The translations under genes were made by a program, and so were the position numbers. Shown here piece after piece: positions 52,954 to 62,093 of a stretch of DNA of 64,000 nucleotides; position 1 is the stretch's first letter, and every line of letters begins with the position of its first letter. The notes under the pieces are model-generated. The model was not told the DNA's origin and ran no database searches. It saw only the letters and a program-made list of their open reading frames with translations. Source of the stretch: Methylomicrobium sp035916875 (GTDB lineage: Bacteria; Pseudomonadota; Gammaproteobacteria; Methylococcales; Methylomonadaceae); assembly GCF_035916875.1 (NCBI RefSeq), contig NZ_JAXUHN010000090.1:1-64000 (forward strand). Direction: 5' to 3'.

Positions 52954-53993
52954 AGATTGTTATCTGAGCTGTTCTCTTCAAATGGCACTAGCAAAGTGTC
53001 ACCATATCTTGGATGAACGACATCTAAATGCTGTAAGAACTGTTGGTAGTTCGAGCTGATTTTCATCAATGTGACTACAGACGTTAAATGATCTCTTAGC
53101 TTTGGATGCCCAACATCATCGGTTAGCTTTTGAAATAGCTTATGCTTATGTGATCCACTTTCATTTCTAGGGGTAGCTTTCTTTAGCTCATCAAGAACTT
53201 TAGGCGCAAGACGTCTATAAACAATATCATTAGTTAAATGCCCGAAATATTTCGGTCTACTAACAGTGTCTTTAGGGAATTTAAGCCCTCTTAATCTAAA
53301 CAAGTTGCTGTAGAAGTCTTCTGGGAATGTTTTTACCCATGGCCTAAGCTCTTTTGCAATAAACTCCTCGAGAATTCTTTCTAAAGCATCCTTTGCTCTG
53401 TCTCGTTGAAAACCAGTAGCCTCGTCTACCAGCGAAATAATGCCGACGCTGGCTAATCCCCTCATTAAAATATCTGATGCCTTAATAATATGGGCGTATT
53501 GAGTCGGAATCTTTTCGTTCTTTGTTAATTTTGAATCTCTAAACTTTAAATACACCTCTGCTACTTGAGGCAGCAGTCTTGCATCGTAGCCAACACCCTT
53601 TGACCCTGTAACACTCCTATAAAAGATAGGAGTCGTCGACATGGCTAAGTCCTCAGAAATAAAGGGTTTTAACGCCTCAGCTTGCAGAAAAAACGGCAAG
53701 TCGTCGACGGTGCTTAATACCCCGGTCCCAGCCTTTGGTGACCGTGATCTACCAATTGACCTAAGAAATGTTGCTTGTGTAATGACGCGCAAGCCGCTTG
53801 GCAACACGGCGCACGACACCACTGAGTCTCCTAGCTTAAATTCACCCTCATGCGTTGCAATCGGAAGCTCTCCATCCCATCTTGATGCCGCTGCTTTTCT
53901 TGCTATCTCAGACCTGCGTTCTGGAGATAATGAAGCCGCTCTAGCTGCTCCTCCGATAGCTTTCTTACTGTCTTTCTTATCTTTCTCTATCAT
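52950..53993 (-). CDS. P63C-domain passenger protein
   Basis: The 347-residue product has an N-terminal basic motif SPERRSEIARKAAASRW and a P63C domain in the C-terminal half (LEEFIAKELRPWVKTFPEDF, NLFRLRGL, RRLAPKVLDELKKATPRNES, HPKLRDHLTSVVTLM). P63C is found in phage and mobile DNA and its function is unknown. An AGGGG ribosome-binding site precedes the ATG. It diverges from the transposase across a region full of palindromic sites. Confidence 0.75.
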   Translation of the reverse strand: MIEKDKKDSKKAIGGAARAASLSPERRSEIARKAAASRWDGELPIATHEGEFKLGDSVVSCAVLPSGLRVITQATFLRSIGRSRSPKAGTGVLSTVDDLPFFLQAEALKPFISEDLAMSTTPIFYRSVTGSKGVGYDARLLPQVAEVYLKFRDSKLTKNEKIPTQYAHIIKASDILMRGLASVGIISLVDEATGFQRDRAKDALERILEEFIAKELRPWVKTFPEDFYSNLFRLRGLKFPKDTVSRPKYFGHLTNDIVYRRLAPKVLDELKKATPRNESGSHKHKLFQKLTDDVGHPKLRDHLTSVVTLMKISSNYQQFLQHLDVVHPRYGDTLLVPFEENSSDNNL

Positions 53994-54014
53994 GATTTAC
54001 CCCTAGTGAGATTT

Positions 54015-54126
54015 ATGCTTGCATTATATTTATTGCAAGCATAATATGCAAGCATTAATAGGTTAATAAAATAATGCTTGCGATAATTATATGCAAGCAT
54101 CATAATGGATCTGACTTTAATGCTTG
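54015..54126. promoter_or_regulatory. Array of ATGCTTGCAT-type operator sites
   Basis: At least six related sites occur in 112 bases: ATGCTTGCAT (54015), TTGCAAGCAT (54033), ATGCAAGCAT (54046), ATGCTTGCGAT (54074), ATGCAAGCAT (54091), ATGCTTG (54120). They lie between the divergent P63C and transposase starts. Confidence 0.75.
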
Positions 54127-55020
54127 AGTAAAAATAACATGAACAAGCTAAGCACAAAAGAAAGAGCGCAAATCCTCGCCGTACTCTGCGAAGGAATAGG
54201 CATCAATGCCGCCTCACGCATTACCGGCGCATCGAAAAACACAGTGCTTAAGCTATTGGCTGACGCTGGCGAAGCCTGCGCCCTTTATCAAGATGAAGCC
54301 CATCGACAATTGAACTTGAAGCGGATCGAATGCGATGAGATATGGTCGTTTGTAGGGATGAAGCAAAAGAATGTACCCAGAGAGTTAAAAGGCACGTTTG
54401 GCTACGGGGATGTTTACACATGGACTGCGATTGACGCCGAAACTAAGCTGATTCCTTGCTGGCACGTTGGCACTCGCGGCGCGGAATCAGCTAATTACTT
54501 CATCAAAGACTTGGCTGAACGCCTTGCCAGTAGAGTTCAGTTAACCACAGACGGACATAAAGCCTATCTTGATGCTGTAGAAGATGCTTTCGGCGCTGGG
54601 ATCGATTTTGCTCAATTGATTAAGCTCTACGGCACGGAAGGACAAACTAAAGAAGATAGCCGTCGTTACAGTCCAGCCGATTGCACTGGTATAGAGAAGC
54701 GCCCTATTGAAGGTGATCCCGATCCTGCGCTAATTTCAACCAGCTACGTTGAGCGTCAAAACCTAACGATGAGAATGCACATGCGCCGGTTCACTCGGCT
54801 AACCAACGCATTCAGCAAGAAGATAGAAAACCACATGCATGCAATCAGCCTTTACTTCATGTTCTATAACTACTGCAAAATTCATAAATCGCTTCGGATA
54901 ACGCCAGCAATGGCAGCAGGCTTAACGGATCACGTTTGGGAGTTGGCCGACATTGTTAATCTGATTCAAGAACCAGAACCACAAAAGCGCGGCCCGTATA
55001 AAAAGCAAAATTCAAACTGA
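54124..55020 (+). CDS. IS1-family transposase
   Basis: The single frame of 298 residues (or 293 from the ATG at 54139) has an N-terminal helix-turn-helix (GIGINAASRITGASKNTVLK) and the IS1 DDE domain: RIECDEIWSFVGMK, QLTTDGHKAYLDAV and SYVERQNLTMRMHMRRFTRL. It has no insA/insB frameshift, like the ISMhu11-type members. The catalytic residues look intact. Confidence 0.92.
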   Translation: MSKNNMNKLSTKERAQILAVLCEGIGINAASRITGASKNTVLKLLADAGEACALYQDEAHRQLNLKRIECDEIWSFVGMKQKNVPRELKGTFGYGDVYTWTAIDAETKLIPCWHVGTRGAESANYFIKDLAERLASRVQLTTDGHKAYLDAVEDAFGAGIDFAQLIKLYGTEGQTKEDSRRYSPADCTGIEKRPIEGDPDPALISTSYVERQNLTMRMHMRRFTRLTNAFSKKIENHMHAISLYFMFYNYCKIHKSLRITPAMAAGLTDHVWELADIVNLIQEPEPQKRGPYKKQNSN

Positions 55021-55029
55021 ACCACTACC

Positions 55030-55037
55030 GGTGCGCG
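55030..55037. repeat. Target-site duplication, right copy
   Basis: GGTGCGCG, matching 52656-52663. Confidence 0.9.
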
Positions 55038-55213
55038 GGATCCCTTGACGGCACCGCGCCGGGGTAAGCGCCAATATCGAACAGCAAACCGTGAAATTCT
55101 CCAAAACCCAGCCATTCCGCATTGTCGGCCAAATGCCTGGCGATGGGATGATCGCTACCGCGCCGCAGCGTGCCGTAAACAAAAAGCAGATGGTTGATCG
55201 GAGTAACTTTCAT
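55030..55213 (-). pseudogene. Gamma-glutamylcyclotransferase-family gene, 5' part (split)
   Basis: From the ATG at 55213 it reads INHLLFVYGTLRRGSDHP, with the family YGTL substrate loop, to YPGAVPSRDPAHR, where the element begins. The rest of the gene lies at 52420-52655. Confidence 0.85.
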
Positions 55214-55294
55214 CGATAGGCTAAAATAAGCGATTGTTTGTAACACAGAGGGGCGGCTTCGGACGCCAGTTTTTTTCGCCTTTTAAGGAAATTC

Positions 55295-56116
55295 ATGCGG
55301 CGTATTATATCGCTTTTATTGTTGTGTCTGGCCTATTGGGTCAACGCGGATATTTACGGCTGGCGGGACAACGCCGGCAACAAGCATTATTCCGACCGGC
55401 CGCGGGCGGCGGCGAAAGTGCTCGACATCAAGCCGGGCTATGGTTTTTACCCCGTCAAAAAAGTATTCGACGGCGATACGCTGATGCTTGAAGACGGCCG
55501 CAAGGTTAGGTTGCTGGGTGTGAATACGCCGGAGATCGAGCATCGTAATCAGCCGGAACAGGCGGGCGGCGAGGAAGCCAAGCGTTGGCTAGTTAACAAA
55601 CTGCAAAACCGCAAGGTCAGGCTGGAGATGGATGCCGAATCGACCGACAAATACGGGAGAACGCTTGCGCATGTGTTTACCGACCAAAAAGACCATATCA
55701 ATCTGCAACTGGTCGAACAAGGCCTGGCGACGGCCAATATCTATCCGCCGAATCTGCTTTATGTCGAGCCATTGATCAAAGCCGAACGCAATGCCGAACG
55801 GACCCGGCTGGGGATTTGGCGGCGGCCGGAATATGATCCGATCCCGGTCGAGCGCTTATCCGCTTCCGGTCATCCGGGCTGGACCCGCATTACCGGCAGG
55901 ATCACCGATTTTCGCGACAGCCGGAAGTTTGTCTATCTGAAGTTTTCCGACAAGTTCGAGGCGAGGATCGAAAAACAAGGATTGTCGATGTTTCCTGATT
56001 TAAGCAGCTATCGTGGTCATGCGGTCGAAGTGCGCGGCTGGCTGAACAAATACAAAGACGGCTATTCGATGCTTATCCGCCATCCGAGCGCGATCGTGAG
56101 CGATTCGCGGAATTGA
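55295..56116 (+). CDS. DUF4124 + thermonuclease (SNase-like) fusion protein
   Basis: The 273-residue exported protein has a signal peptide, a DUF4124 segment (DIYGWRDNAGNKHYSDRP) and an SNase domain at about 50-180: VFDGDTLMLEDGRKVRLLGV with catalytic Asp and Arg, TPEIEH with the Glu, YGRTLAHVFT with the second Arg. A further OB-type domain follows (GWTRITGRITDFRDSRKF). It probably cleaves nucleic acid in the periplasm or outside. Confidence 0.88.
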   Translation: MRRIISLLLLCLAYWVNADIYGWRDNAGNKHYSDRPRAAAKVLDIKPGYGFYPVKKVFDGDTLMLEDGRKVRLLGVNTPEIEHRNQPEQAGGEEAKRWLVNKLQNRKVRLEMDAESTDKYGRTLAHVFTDQKDHINLQLVEQGLATANIYPPNLLYVEPLIKAERNAERTRLGIWRRPEYDPIPVERLSASGHPGWTRITGRITDFRDSRKFVYLKFSDKFEARIEKQGLSMFPDLSSYRGHAVEVRGWLNKYKDGYSMLIRHPSAIVSDSRN

Positions 56117-56117
56117 T

Positions 56118-56681
56118 TCAAGCGATCGCGAGAGCTCCCGGCATGAAAAATTCATTGACCAGAAGCGGTTGATGCATGATGGCATAAACGGTTCTTCGAC
56201 CCCAGACCGGTGCGTTGATCGCGCCCCATTCCAAGGCGGCCGGACTCCAGTCGGAGGGGGGCAGCCTGGCGATCTGTAGTTCCAGCCGTTCGAGGTCGGG
56301 ATACGAAAAAATGACTTCGCCGAGCGGGCGGGTGCCGAGATGCGACAGGTTGCGGTGCGCGGACTTGATCGTTTGTTCCGGCATGATAGTGCGGGCCAAG
56401 ATCAGCGGCATATCGTTTGCGTGCAGCATCACTTCGCGGGTCAGACAATAACGATGCTCGGGTTGACCCAGCAACTTGCGTTCGCTCAGGAACGGCGTCA
56501 GCCGGCGGTGGTAAAGAATTTTGACCTTGACCTCATTGCCGTAATAGCTGCGCAGTCGCCGGGTCAGCGAACCGGATTCGTAGGTCCAGGATGCAACGCT
56601 TTCGGGTAGGCTATGGCGCAGGCCTGGACGGTTTTGAAGCCAGGTGGGTTCACGGGTCAATAACAGGCTTTGGGACGGCAA
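56118..56681 (-). CDS. ubiC: Chorismate lyase
   Basis: The enzyme makes 4-hydroxybenzoate for ubiquinone. The 187-residue chain shows the family boxes NRPGLRHSLPESVASWTYES, SLTRRLRSYYG, REVMLHANDMPLILARTIMP and GTRPLGEVIF. It lies downstream of recG with a 6-base gap, and ubiB is found near the end of the window. Confidence 0.9.
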   Translation of the reverse strand: MPSQSLLLTREPTWLQNRPGLRHSLPESVASWTYESGSLTRRLRSYYGNEVKVKILYHRRLTPFLSERKLLGQPEHRYCLTREVMLHANDMPLILARTIMPEQTIKSAHRNLSHLGTRPLGEVIFSYPDLERLELQIARLPPSDWSPAALEWGAINAPVWGRRTVYAIMHQPLLVNEFFMPGALAIA

Positions 56682-56687
56682 ACGGAA

Positions 56688-58769
56688 TTAAACCTCGGCG
56701 TAAACGGTGGATGCCCCGAGCCAGCGGTCGCACAGGGGCTGGATGGCGTCCGGCGCTTCCCTGAAGAGCCGTTCGCCGATTTCCTGAATATTATCCAGCA
56801 AATCGGCGTCCCTGGACAAATCGGCGATTTTGAAATGCACCGCGCCGGTCTGGCGCGTGCCGAGCACTTCGCCGGGGCCGCGCAACTGTAAATCCTTCTC
56901 CGCAATCACGAAACCGTCGTTGCTGTCGCGTAGAATGCCGAGCCGTTGGCGCGCCATGTCAGACAACGGCGACTGATACATCAGCAGACAAAAGCTGTCG
57001 CTATCGCCGCGGCCGACGCGTCCGCGCAACTGATGCAGTTGCGAGAGGCCGAGCCGCTCCGGGTTTTCGATGATCATCAGGCCGGCGTTCGGCACATCGA
57101 CGCCGACCTCGATAACGGTCGTTGCAACCAATAGATCGATCCGATGCTGCTTGAAGGCCTGCATGATAGCGTCTTTCTCGGCCGATTTCATTCGGCCGTG
57201 GATCAATGCGATGCGTACGTCAGACAGCGCGGCGGCCAGCAATTCTGCGGTTTTTTCGGCCGCTTCGCATTGCAGCGCTTCCGATTCCTCGATCAAGGTG
57301 CAGACCCAATAGGCCTGTTTTTTTTGCGCGACCCAGCCGTTGATTCTGGAGATCACCTCGCTACGACGCTCGGACGGAATCACGCTGGTCACGATCGGTT
57401 TGCGTCCGGGCGGCAGTTCATCGATGATCGAAATATCGAGGTCCGAATATTGCAGCATCGCCAAGGTGCGCGGAATCGGCGTTGCGGTCATCACCAGTTG
57501 ATGCGGACGGATGCCTGACTGGCGGCCTTTTTCGCGCAACGCAAGGCGCTGGTGTACGCCGAAGCGGTGTTGTTCGTCGATCACGCAAAGGCCGAGTCGA
57601 TCAAACTCGACGCCGTCCTGAAACAGTGCATGCGTGCCGATCGCGATAGGCGCCGAACCGTTTTTCAGGGCGTCAAGAACCGCGTTGCGGGTTTTGCCTT
57701 TCATCTGTCCGGTCAATAGGACGGCTTTGGCCTCGAAATGACTGAACCAATTGCTGAAATTGCGGTAATGTTGTTCGGCCAAGAGTTCGGTCGGCGCCAT
57801 CACCGCAGCCTGATAACCCGAACTGACCGCGAGCAGCGCCGCATAGGCGGCTACGACCGTTTTACCGGAGCCGACATCGCCTTGCACGAGACGCATCATC
57901 GGCTGCGTTTTTCGGCAATCGTCGGCAATTTCGGCGATCACGCGCCGCTGCGCCCCCGTCAGCGGGAAGGGCAGGCGGCGGATGAAGTGCTCGGTGGCGA
58001 TCGGATCGCCGGCCAATGCCGGCGCCCGGCAGGACTGGTTAAGGTTTTTGGCTGAGCGCAGGCTTAGATAGTGAGTCAGCAATTCTTCAAATGCAAGCCG
58101 TTTCAATGCCGGATGGCTGCCGTTTTGCAGCGCGGCGCAAGCGGCCGGCTCGCCGGGGGTATGCAGGGTTTGAAGCGCTTTATACAGGGCAGGGAAGCGC
58201 AATTGCTGCAATAGCCGTTCGGGAAGCCAATCGATTAACAGGCGGTTGTCGTGCGTACACAGCGCGAGTGCCTGTTTGGCCGCTTTTCTGATCGCGGTTT
58301 GAGTCAGGCCCTCGGTCAACGGATATACCGGCGTCAGGCGGGTGTCGAGCGCAAAGTTCTCGGCATCGGCGATGATTTGGTAATCAGGATGAGTCATCTC
58401 CAGGCCGGCATAACCGTGGCGCGCTTCGCCGAAGCAACTGACTAGCGCGCCGGGCGTAAAGGCATGAAACTGATTGGCCGAGTAATGAAAGAATATTAAC
58501 GAAATGAAGCCGGTGTCGTCGGCGATCCGGACGACCAGTTTTTTGCGCCCGCGCGGCAGGATATCCGCGAATTCGACTTTGCCGGCGATCATCGCAGTCA
58601 TGCCTGCTTCGAGCGAGCCGATCGGCGTCAGACGGGTGCGGTCTTCATAACGTACCGGCAGATGAAACAGCAGGTCCTGAATTGCGCGGATGCCGAGTTT
58701 TTCGAAGCGCCGCGCGGTTTGCGCGCCGACTCCCGCCAGCGCGGAAACCGGTTGTTGCAGGCGGTTCAT
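56688..58769 (-). CDS. recG: ATP-dependent DNA helicase RecG
   Basis: The 693-residue helicase rewinds stalled forks. It has the wedge OB domain, Walker A QGDVGSGKTVVAAYAALL, CVIDEQHRFGV (DEQH box), TATPIPRTLAML, and motif VI region QLHQLRGRVGRG. It is 11 bases downstream of ridA. Confidence 0.97.
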   Translation of the reverse strand: MNRLQQPVSALAGVGAQTARRFEKLGIRAIQDLLFHLPVRYEDRTRLTPIGSLEAGMTAMIAGKVEFADILPRGRKKLVVRIADDTGFISLIFFHYSANQFHAFTPGALVSCFGEARHGYAGLEMTHPDYQIIADAENFALDTRLTPVYPLTEGLTQTAIRKAAKQALALCTHDNRLLIDWLPERLLQQLRFPALYKALQTLHTPGEPAACAALQNGSHPALKRLAFEELLTHYLSLRSAKNLNQSCRAPALAGDPIATEHFIRRLPFPLTGAQRRVIAEIADDCRKTQPMMRLVQGDVGSGKTVVAAYAALLAVSSGYQAAVMAPTELLAEQHYRNFSNWFSHFEAKAVLLTGQMKGKTRNAVLDALKNGSAPIAIGTHALFQDGVEFDRLGLCVIDEQHRFGVHQRLALREKGRQSGIRPHQLVMTATPIPRTLAMLQYSDLDISIIDELPPGRKPIVTSVIPSERRSEVISRINGWVAQKKQAYWVCTLIEESEALQCEAAEKTAELLAAALSDVRIALIHGRMKSAEKDAIMQAFKQHRIDLLVATTVIEVGVDVPNAGLMIIENPERLGLSQLHQLRGRVGRGDSDSFCLLMYQSPLSDMARQRLGILRDSNDGFVIAEKDLQLRGPGEVLGTRQTGAVHFKIADLSRDADLLDNIQEIGERLFREAPDAIQPLCDRWLGASTVYAEV

Positions 58770-58780
58770 CGGTCAGGGCT

Positions 58781-59185
58781 TCAGGAGGCCGGATATTCCT
58801 GCGGGGGGAGGCACATGACGCCGTCGATCTCGACCTGCGCGCCTTTCGGCAACGCCGCGACGCCGATTGCGGCGCGCGCGGGATAAGGTTCCTGAAAGTA
58901 CCGCCCCATCACTTCATTGATGATCGGAAAATGCCCCAGGTCGGTCAGATAGACATTCAGTTTGGCAATATCGGCAAATGTGCCGCCGGCAGCAGTGGCA
59001 ACAGCATGCAGGTTTTCGAAGACCTGGATGATTTGGGTTTTGATATCGCCGTCAACCAGGGCCATCGTCTCCGGAGACAAAGGGATTTGGCCGGATAGAT
59101 ATACGGTGCGGTCGATTCTGACGGCTTGCGAATACGTTCCAATCGCTTGTGGAGCGTTGGGGGTGCTAATGATTTCTTTGATCAT
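58781..59185 (-). CDS. ridA: RidA/YjgF-family enamine/imine deaminase
   Basis: The 134-residue protein has PNAPQAIGTYSQAVRID, VYLSGQIPL, and YFQEPYPARAAIGVAALPKG with the key Arg, plus EIDGVM. It clears reactive 2-aminoacrylate made by PLP enzymes. It shares an operon with recG. Confidence 0.95.
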   Translation of the reverse strand: MIKEIISTPNAPQAIGTYSQAVRIDRTVYLSGQIPLSPETMALVDGDIKTQIIQVFENLHAVATAAGGTFADIAKLNVYLTDLGHFPIINEVMGRYFQEPYPARAAIGVAALPKGAQVEIDGVMCLPPQEYPAS

Positions 59186-59381
59186 GGTAAAGTGGCTTTT
59201 GTGAACGAATAGGGTTGAGATGAGAGCTATCTTAACATCTTTTCGAAAGTGGTTTTAACGTTGCCTAATGGCAGGGCGGGCAGTTAATGCAATGACTTTA
59301 CCGTGAAAAGCGGAACGTAGGCCGCTTGAAGTGCAAAGCGTAACCTCCGGCGCTAGCCAAATACTCAATTGATTGATCCGA

Positions 59382-61553
59382 TCAAGCCCTGACGCGCTCG
59401 ATCTTGACCACGATCGGCAATTTCTTCAGCTTGCGCATGATATCGGCCAGATGCACGCGGTTCTTCACGCTGAGCGTGATCAAATCGATGCAGACTTTGT
59501 CATCCTGATCGACGACGCTGACGTTTTCGATGTTCGAATGCATCTCGGAAATCGCGGCAAGAATTGTTGCCAGGGTTCCTGTCCGATTCATCACTTCCAG
59601 GCGCAATTCGGCGGGAAATTCGGTGGTCAAATCCTGGCTCCATTCAACATCGAGCCAGTTGGCCTGTTTTTTCCGGATTTCGCTGCTGTTGTGGCATTCA
59701 TGATGATGCACGACGATGCCCTTACCCGGATTGTAAAAACCGATGATCGAATCGCCCGGAATCGGTCTGCAGCATTTGGCCAACGTGATGATCATGCCTT
59801 CGGTGCCTTTGATGATCAGCGGCGCGGAGCGGGCTTGTTGCGTTTCTTCCAGTTTGATCGCACCGTGCATGTCGTCTTGGGCAATCCGTTTGGCGATTAG
59901 GAACGGCATTTTGTTGCCGAGGCCTATGTCTTCGAGCAGGTCGTCCAGCGACGGTTTGGCGGTGATTTTGAGCAGTTCCTGAATCCGCGCTTCTTCAATC
60001 TGTTCGAGATGCAAATCCATTGTCTGGAGTTCTTTTTCGAGCAGACGCCGGCCGAGTAAGATCGCTTCCTTGCGGTTGAAATTTTTCAGATAGCCGCGGA
60101 TGCTCGAGCGGGCTTTTGCCGTGATGACGAAGTTCAGCCATAACGGATTCGGCCGCGCCCAGGGCGCGGTGACAATATCGACCGTGACGCCGTTTTCGAG
60201 CTTGGTTTGCAAAGGGGCCAATTGTTTGTCGATGCGCGCGGAGATGCATTGATTGCCGATGTCGGTATGCACCGCATAGGCGAAATCGACAACGGTCGAA
60301 CCGCGCGGCACCTTGACGATATTGCCTTTCGGAGTGAACACGAAAACTTCCTGCGGAAACAGATCGACCTTTAGGTTTTCGATGAACTCCAAGGAGTCGC
60401 CGGCCGATTTCTGAATTTCAAGGATATCCTTCAGCCATTCGTTTGCGCGCTTCTGGAATCTTTCGTTCCTGTTATCGTCGTCGGATTTGTAAAGCCAGTG
60501 CGCAGCGATACCCGATTCGGCCATCCGGTGCATCTCGTGCGTGCGGATCTGAATCTCGACCGGCACGCCGCCGGGGCCGACCAGCGTCGTGTGCAGGGAC
60601 TGATAACCGTTCGCTTTCGGCAGCGCGATATAATCCTTGAACCGGCCCGGTTTCGGATTGTAAAGCGAATGCACGACACCGATCGTCCGGTAGCAATGGT
60701 CAATATTGTCGACACAAATGCGGAATGCATACACATCGAAAATATCCGGCAGCGAAATTTTCTTCAGCCGCATTTTAGTGTAAATGCTGTACAGATTTTT
60801 TTCGCGCCCGGACACTTCGCAATCGATGCCCGCTAGGCTCATCCGGTTTTTGATCGCGTTTTCGAGCGTATTAATCGTTTTGAGGCCGTTGCCGCGCGTT
60901 TTCTTGACGGCGGCTTTCAGAATGCAATAACGCCTAGGATACATTGCTTCGAAGCTAAGGACTTCGAGATGCTGCTGGATATTATTCATGCCCAGGCGAT
61001 TCGCGAGCGGCGCGTAGATGTCCAGCGTTTCCTTGGCGATACGACGTTTCTTTTCCGAAGGCATCACGCCAAGGGTTTGCATGTTGTGCAGACGGTCGGC
61101 GAGTTTGATCATGATGATCCGCAAATCCCGGGTCATCGCCATGAACATTTTGCGGACGTTTTCGGCCTGGGCCTCGGCGCGCGAAATGCCGTCGATCTTG
61201 GTCAGTTTGGTTACGCCGTCGACCAGTTCGGCAACTTCAGGACTGAATTGATTCGACAGTTCGACCTTGCTGACCGGAGTGTCTTCGATCACGTCATGCA
61301 GAATCGCCGCCATGATGCTTTTTGCGTCCATGCGTATTTCGGCGAGGCTGATCGCAACCGCGACCGGGTGGCAAATATAGGCTTCGCCGCTCTTGCGGAA
61401 TTGACCGGAATGCGCGGAGGCGCCGAATTCATAAGCGCGGACGCATTCTTCGATCTGCGGTGGGTCGAGATAGCCGTTCAGGATCTGGCACAAACGCCGG
61501 ACCAGTTTGTCCTGGGGGCGTTCGAGTTCGATCGGATCGACTATGTCCAACAT
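59382..61553 (-). CDS. spoT: Bifunctional (p)ppGpp synthetase/hydrolase SpoT
   Basis: The 723-residue protein has an intact HD hydrolase (HSGQFRKSGEAYICHPVAVA and ILHDVIEDTPV), a synthetase domain (GREKNLYSIYTKMRL, PKANGYQSLHT), a TGS domain (VFTPKGNIVKVPRGSTVVDF) and a C-terminal ACT domain. The intact HD indicates SpoT, not RelA. rpoZ ends 11 bases before its start, as in E. coli. Confidence 0.97.
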   Translation of the reverse strand: MLDIVDPIELERPQDKLVRRLCQILNGYLDPPQIEECVRAYEFGASAHSGQFRKSGEAYICHPVAVAISLAEIRMDAKSIMAAILHDVIEDTPVSKVELSNQFSPEVAELVDGVTKLTKIDGISRAEAQAENVRKMFMAMTRDLRIIMIKLADRLHNMQTLGVMPSEKKRRIAKETLDIYAPLANRLGMNNIQQHLEVLSFEAMYPRRYCILKAAVKKTRGNGLKTINTLENAIKNRMSLAGIDCEVSGREKNLYSIYTKMRLKKISLPDIFDVYAFRICVDNIDHCYRTIGVVHSLYNPKPGRFKDYIALPKANGYQSLHTTLVGPGGVPVEIQIRTHEMHRMAESGIAAHWLYKSDDDNRNERFQKRANEWLKDILEIQKSAGDSLEFIENLKVDLFPQEVFVFTPKGNIVKVPRGSTVVDFAYAVHTDIGNQCISARIDKQLAPLQTKLENGVTVDIVTAPWARPNPLWLNFVITAKARSSIRGYLKNFNRKEAILLGRRLLEKELQTMDLHLEQIEEARIQELLKITAKPSLDDLLEDIGLGNKMPFLIAKRIAQDDMHGAIKLEETQQARSAPLIIKGTEGMIITLAKCCRPIPGDSIIGFYNPGKGIVVHHHECHNSSEIRKKQANWLDVEWSQDLTTEFPAELRLEVMNRTGTLATILAAISEMHSNIENVSVVDQDDKVCIDLITLSVKNRVHLADIMRKLKKLPIVVKIERVRA

Positions 61554-61563
61554 TGCTTTAGGC

Positions 61564-61806
61564 TCAGAACGTCATCGGGCTAGGGTCGTGGTGTTCCATG
61601 GAACGGTGCAGCGTACTCACATTTGTTGCCGTGACATGGCCCGCAGCGATTTCGCGCAACGCGACGACAGTATCCTTGTCCTTGCCGCGCGGCACAAATT
61701 CGTCCGCGCCGCGCGCCAACTGTCGCGCGCGCGTCGCCGCCAGCAACACCAGTTTAAAGCGGTTTTCGACATGTTCCAAACAATCTTCAATCGTTACTCT
61801 GGCCAT
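61564..61806 (-). CDS. rpoZ: RNA polymerase omega subunit
   Basis: The 80-residue product has MARVTIEDCLEHVENRFKLV and ARQLARGADEFVPRGKDKDT, then VALREIAAGHV. It stabilises RNA polymerase and forms one ppGpp site, which suits its linkage with spoT. Confidence 0.97.
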   Translation of the reverse strand: MARVTIEDCLEHVENRFKLVLLAATRARQLARGADEFVPRGKDKDTVVALREIAAGHVTATNVSTLHRSMEHHDPSPMTF

Positions 61807-62093
61807 CGGTATCCTATCAGGGTTGATGCAATTCGGTCGGGCTACAGGCTATTGGACCCGGCCGATGCTTATAAGTTTGCTTTCTTTTTTGTGATCAGTG
61901 CGTTACAAAACACTTAAGGCCATTATATTAGTAATAATGGAATATTAGCAATATTGAACGTTTTTTGGGAGGTTGTCTCGCTGTGCACCGAGGTTGTGCA
62001 AGTGTTCTAATCCCCTCTCCATGGAGGAGAGGGGTATTTGTCTTTCGCGGGAGGGGCGCGAGTCGCGCCGCCCCGCTGAAAATCACGAATGAA
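61807..62093. other. Intergenic with hairpin
   Basis: A hairpin CCCCTCTCC/GGAGAGGGG lies at about 62013-62035 without a clear T-run. The rpoZ promoter should be here. Nothing else was recognised. Confidence 0.3.

Larger units (their letters stand above)
52664..55029. mobile_element. IS1-family element with P63C passenger gene
   Basis: The 2366-base element is bounded by inverted ends of about 24 bases (GGTAGTGGTTCAGTTTGAA at both) and flanked by the 8-base duplication GGTGCGCG. It carries an IS1-type transposase on plus, a divergent P63C-domain gene on minus and a small gene on plus. It interrupts a gamma-glutamylcyclotransferase gene precisely. The transposase stop lies inside the right end. 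Confidence 0.92.
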
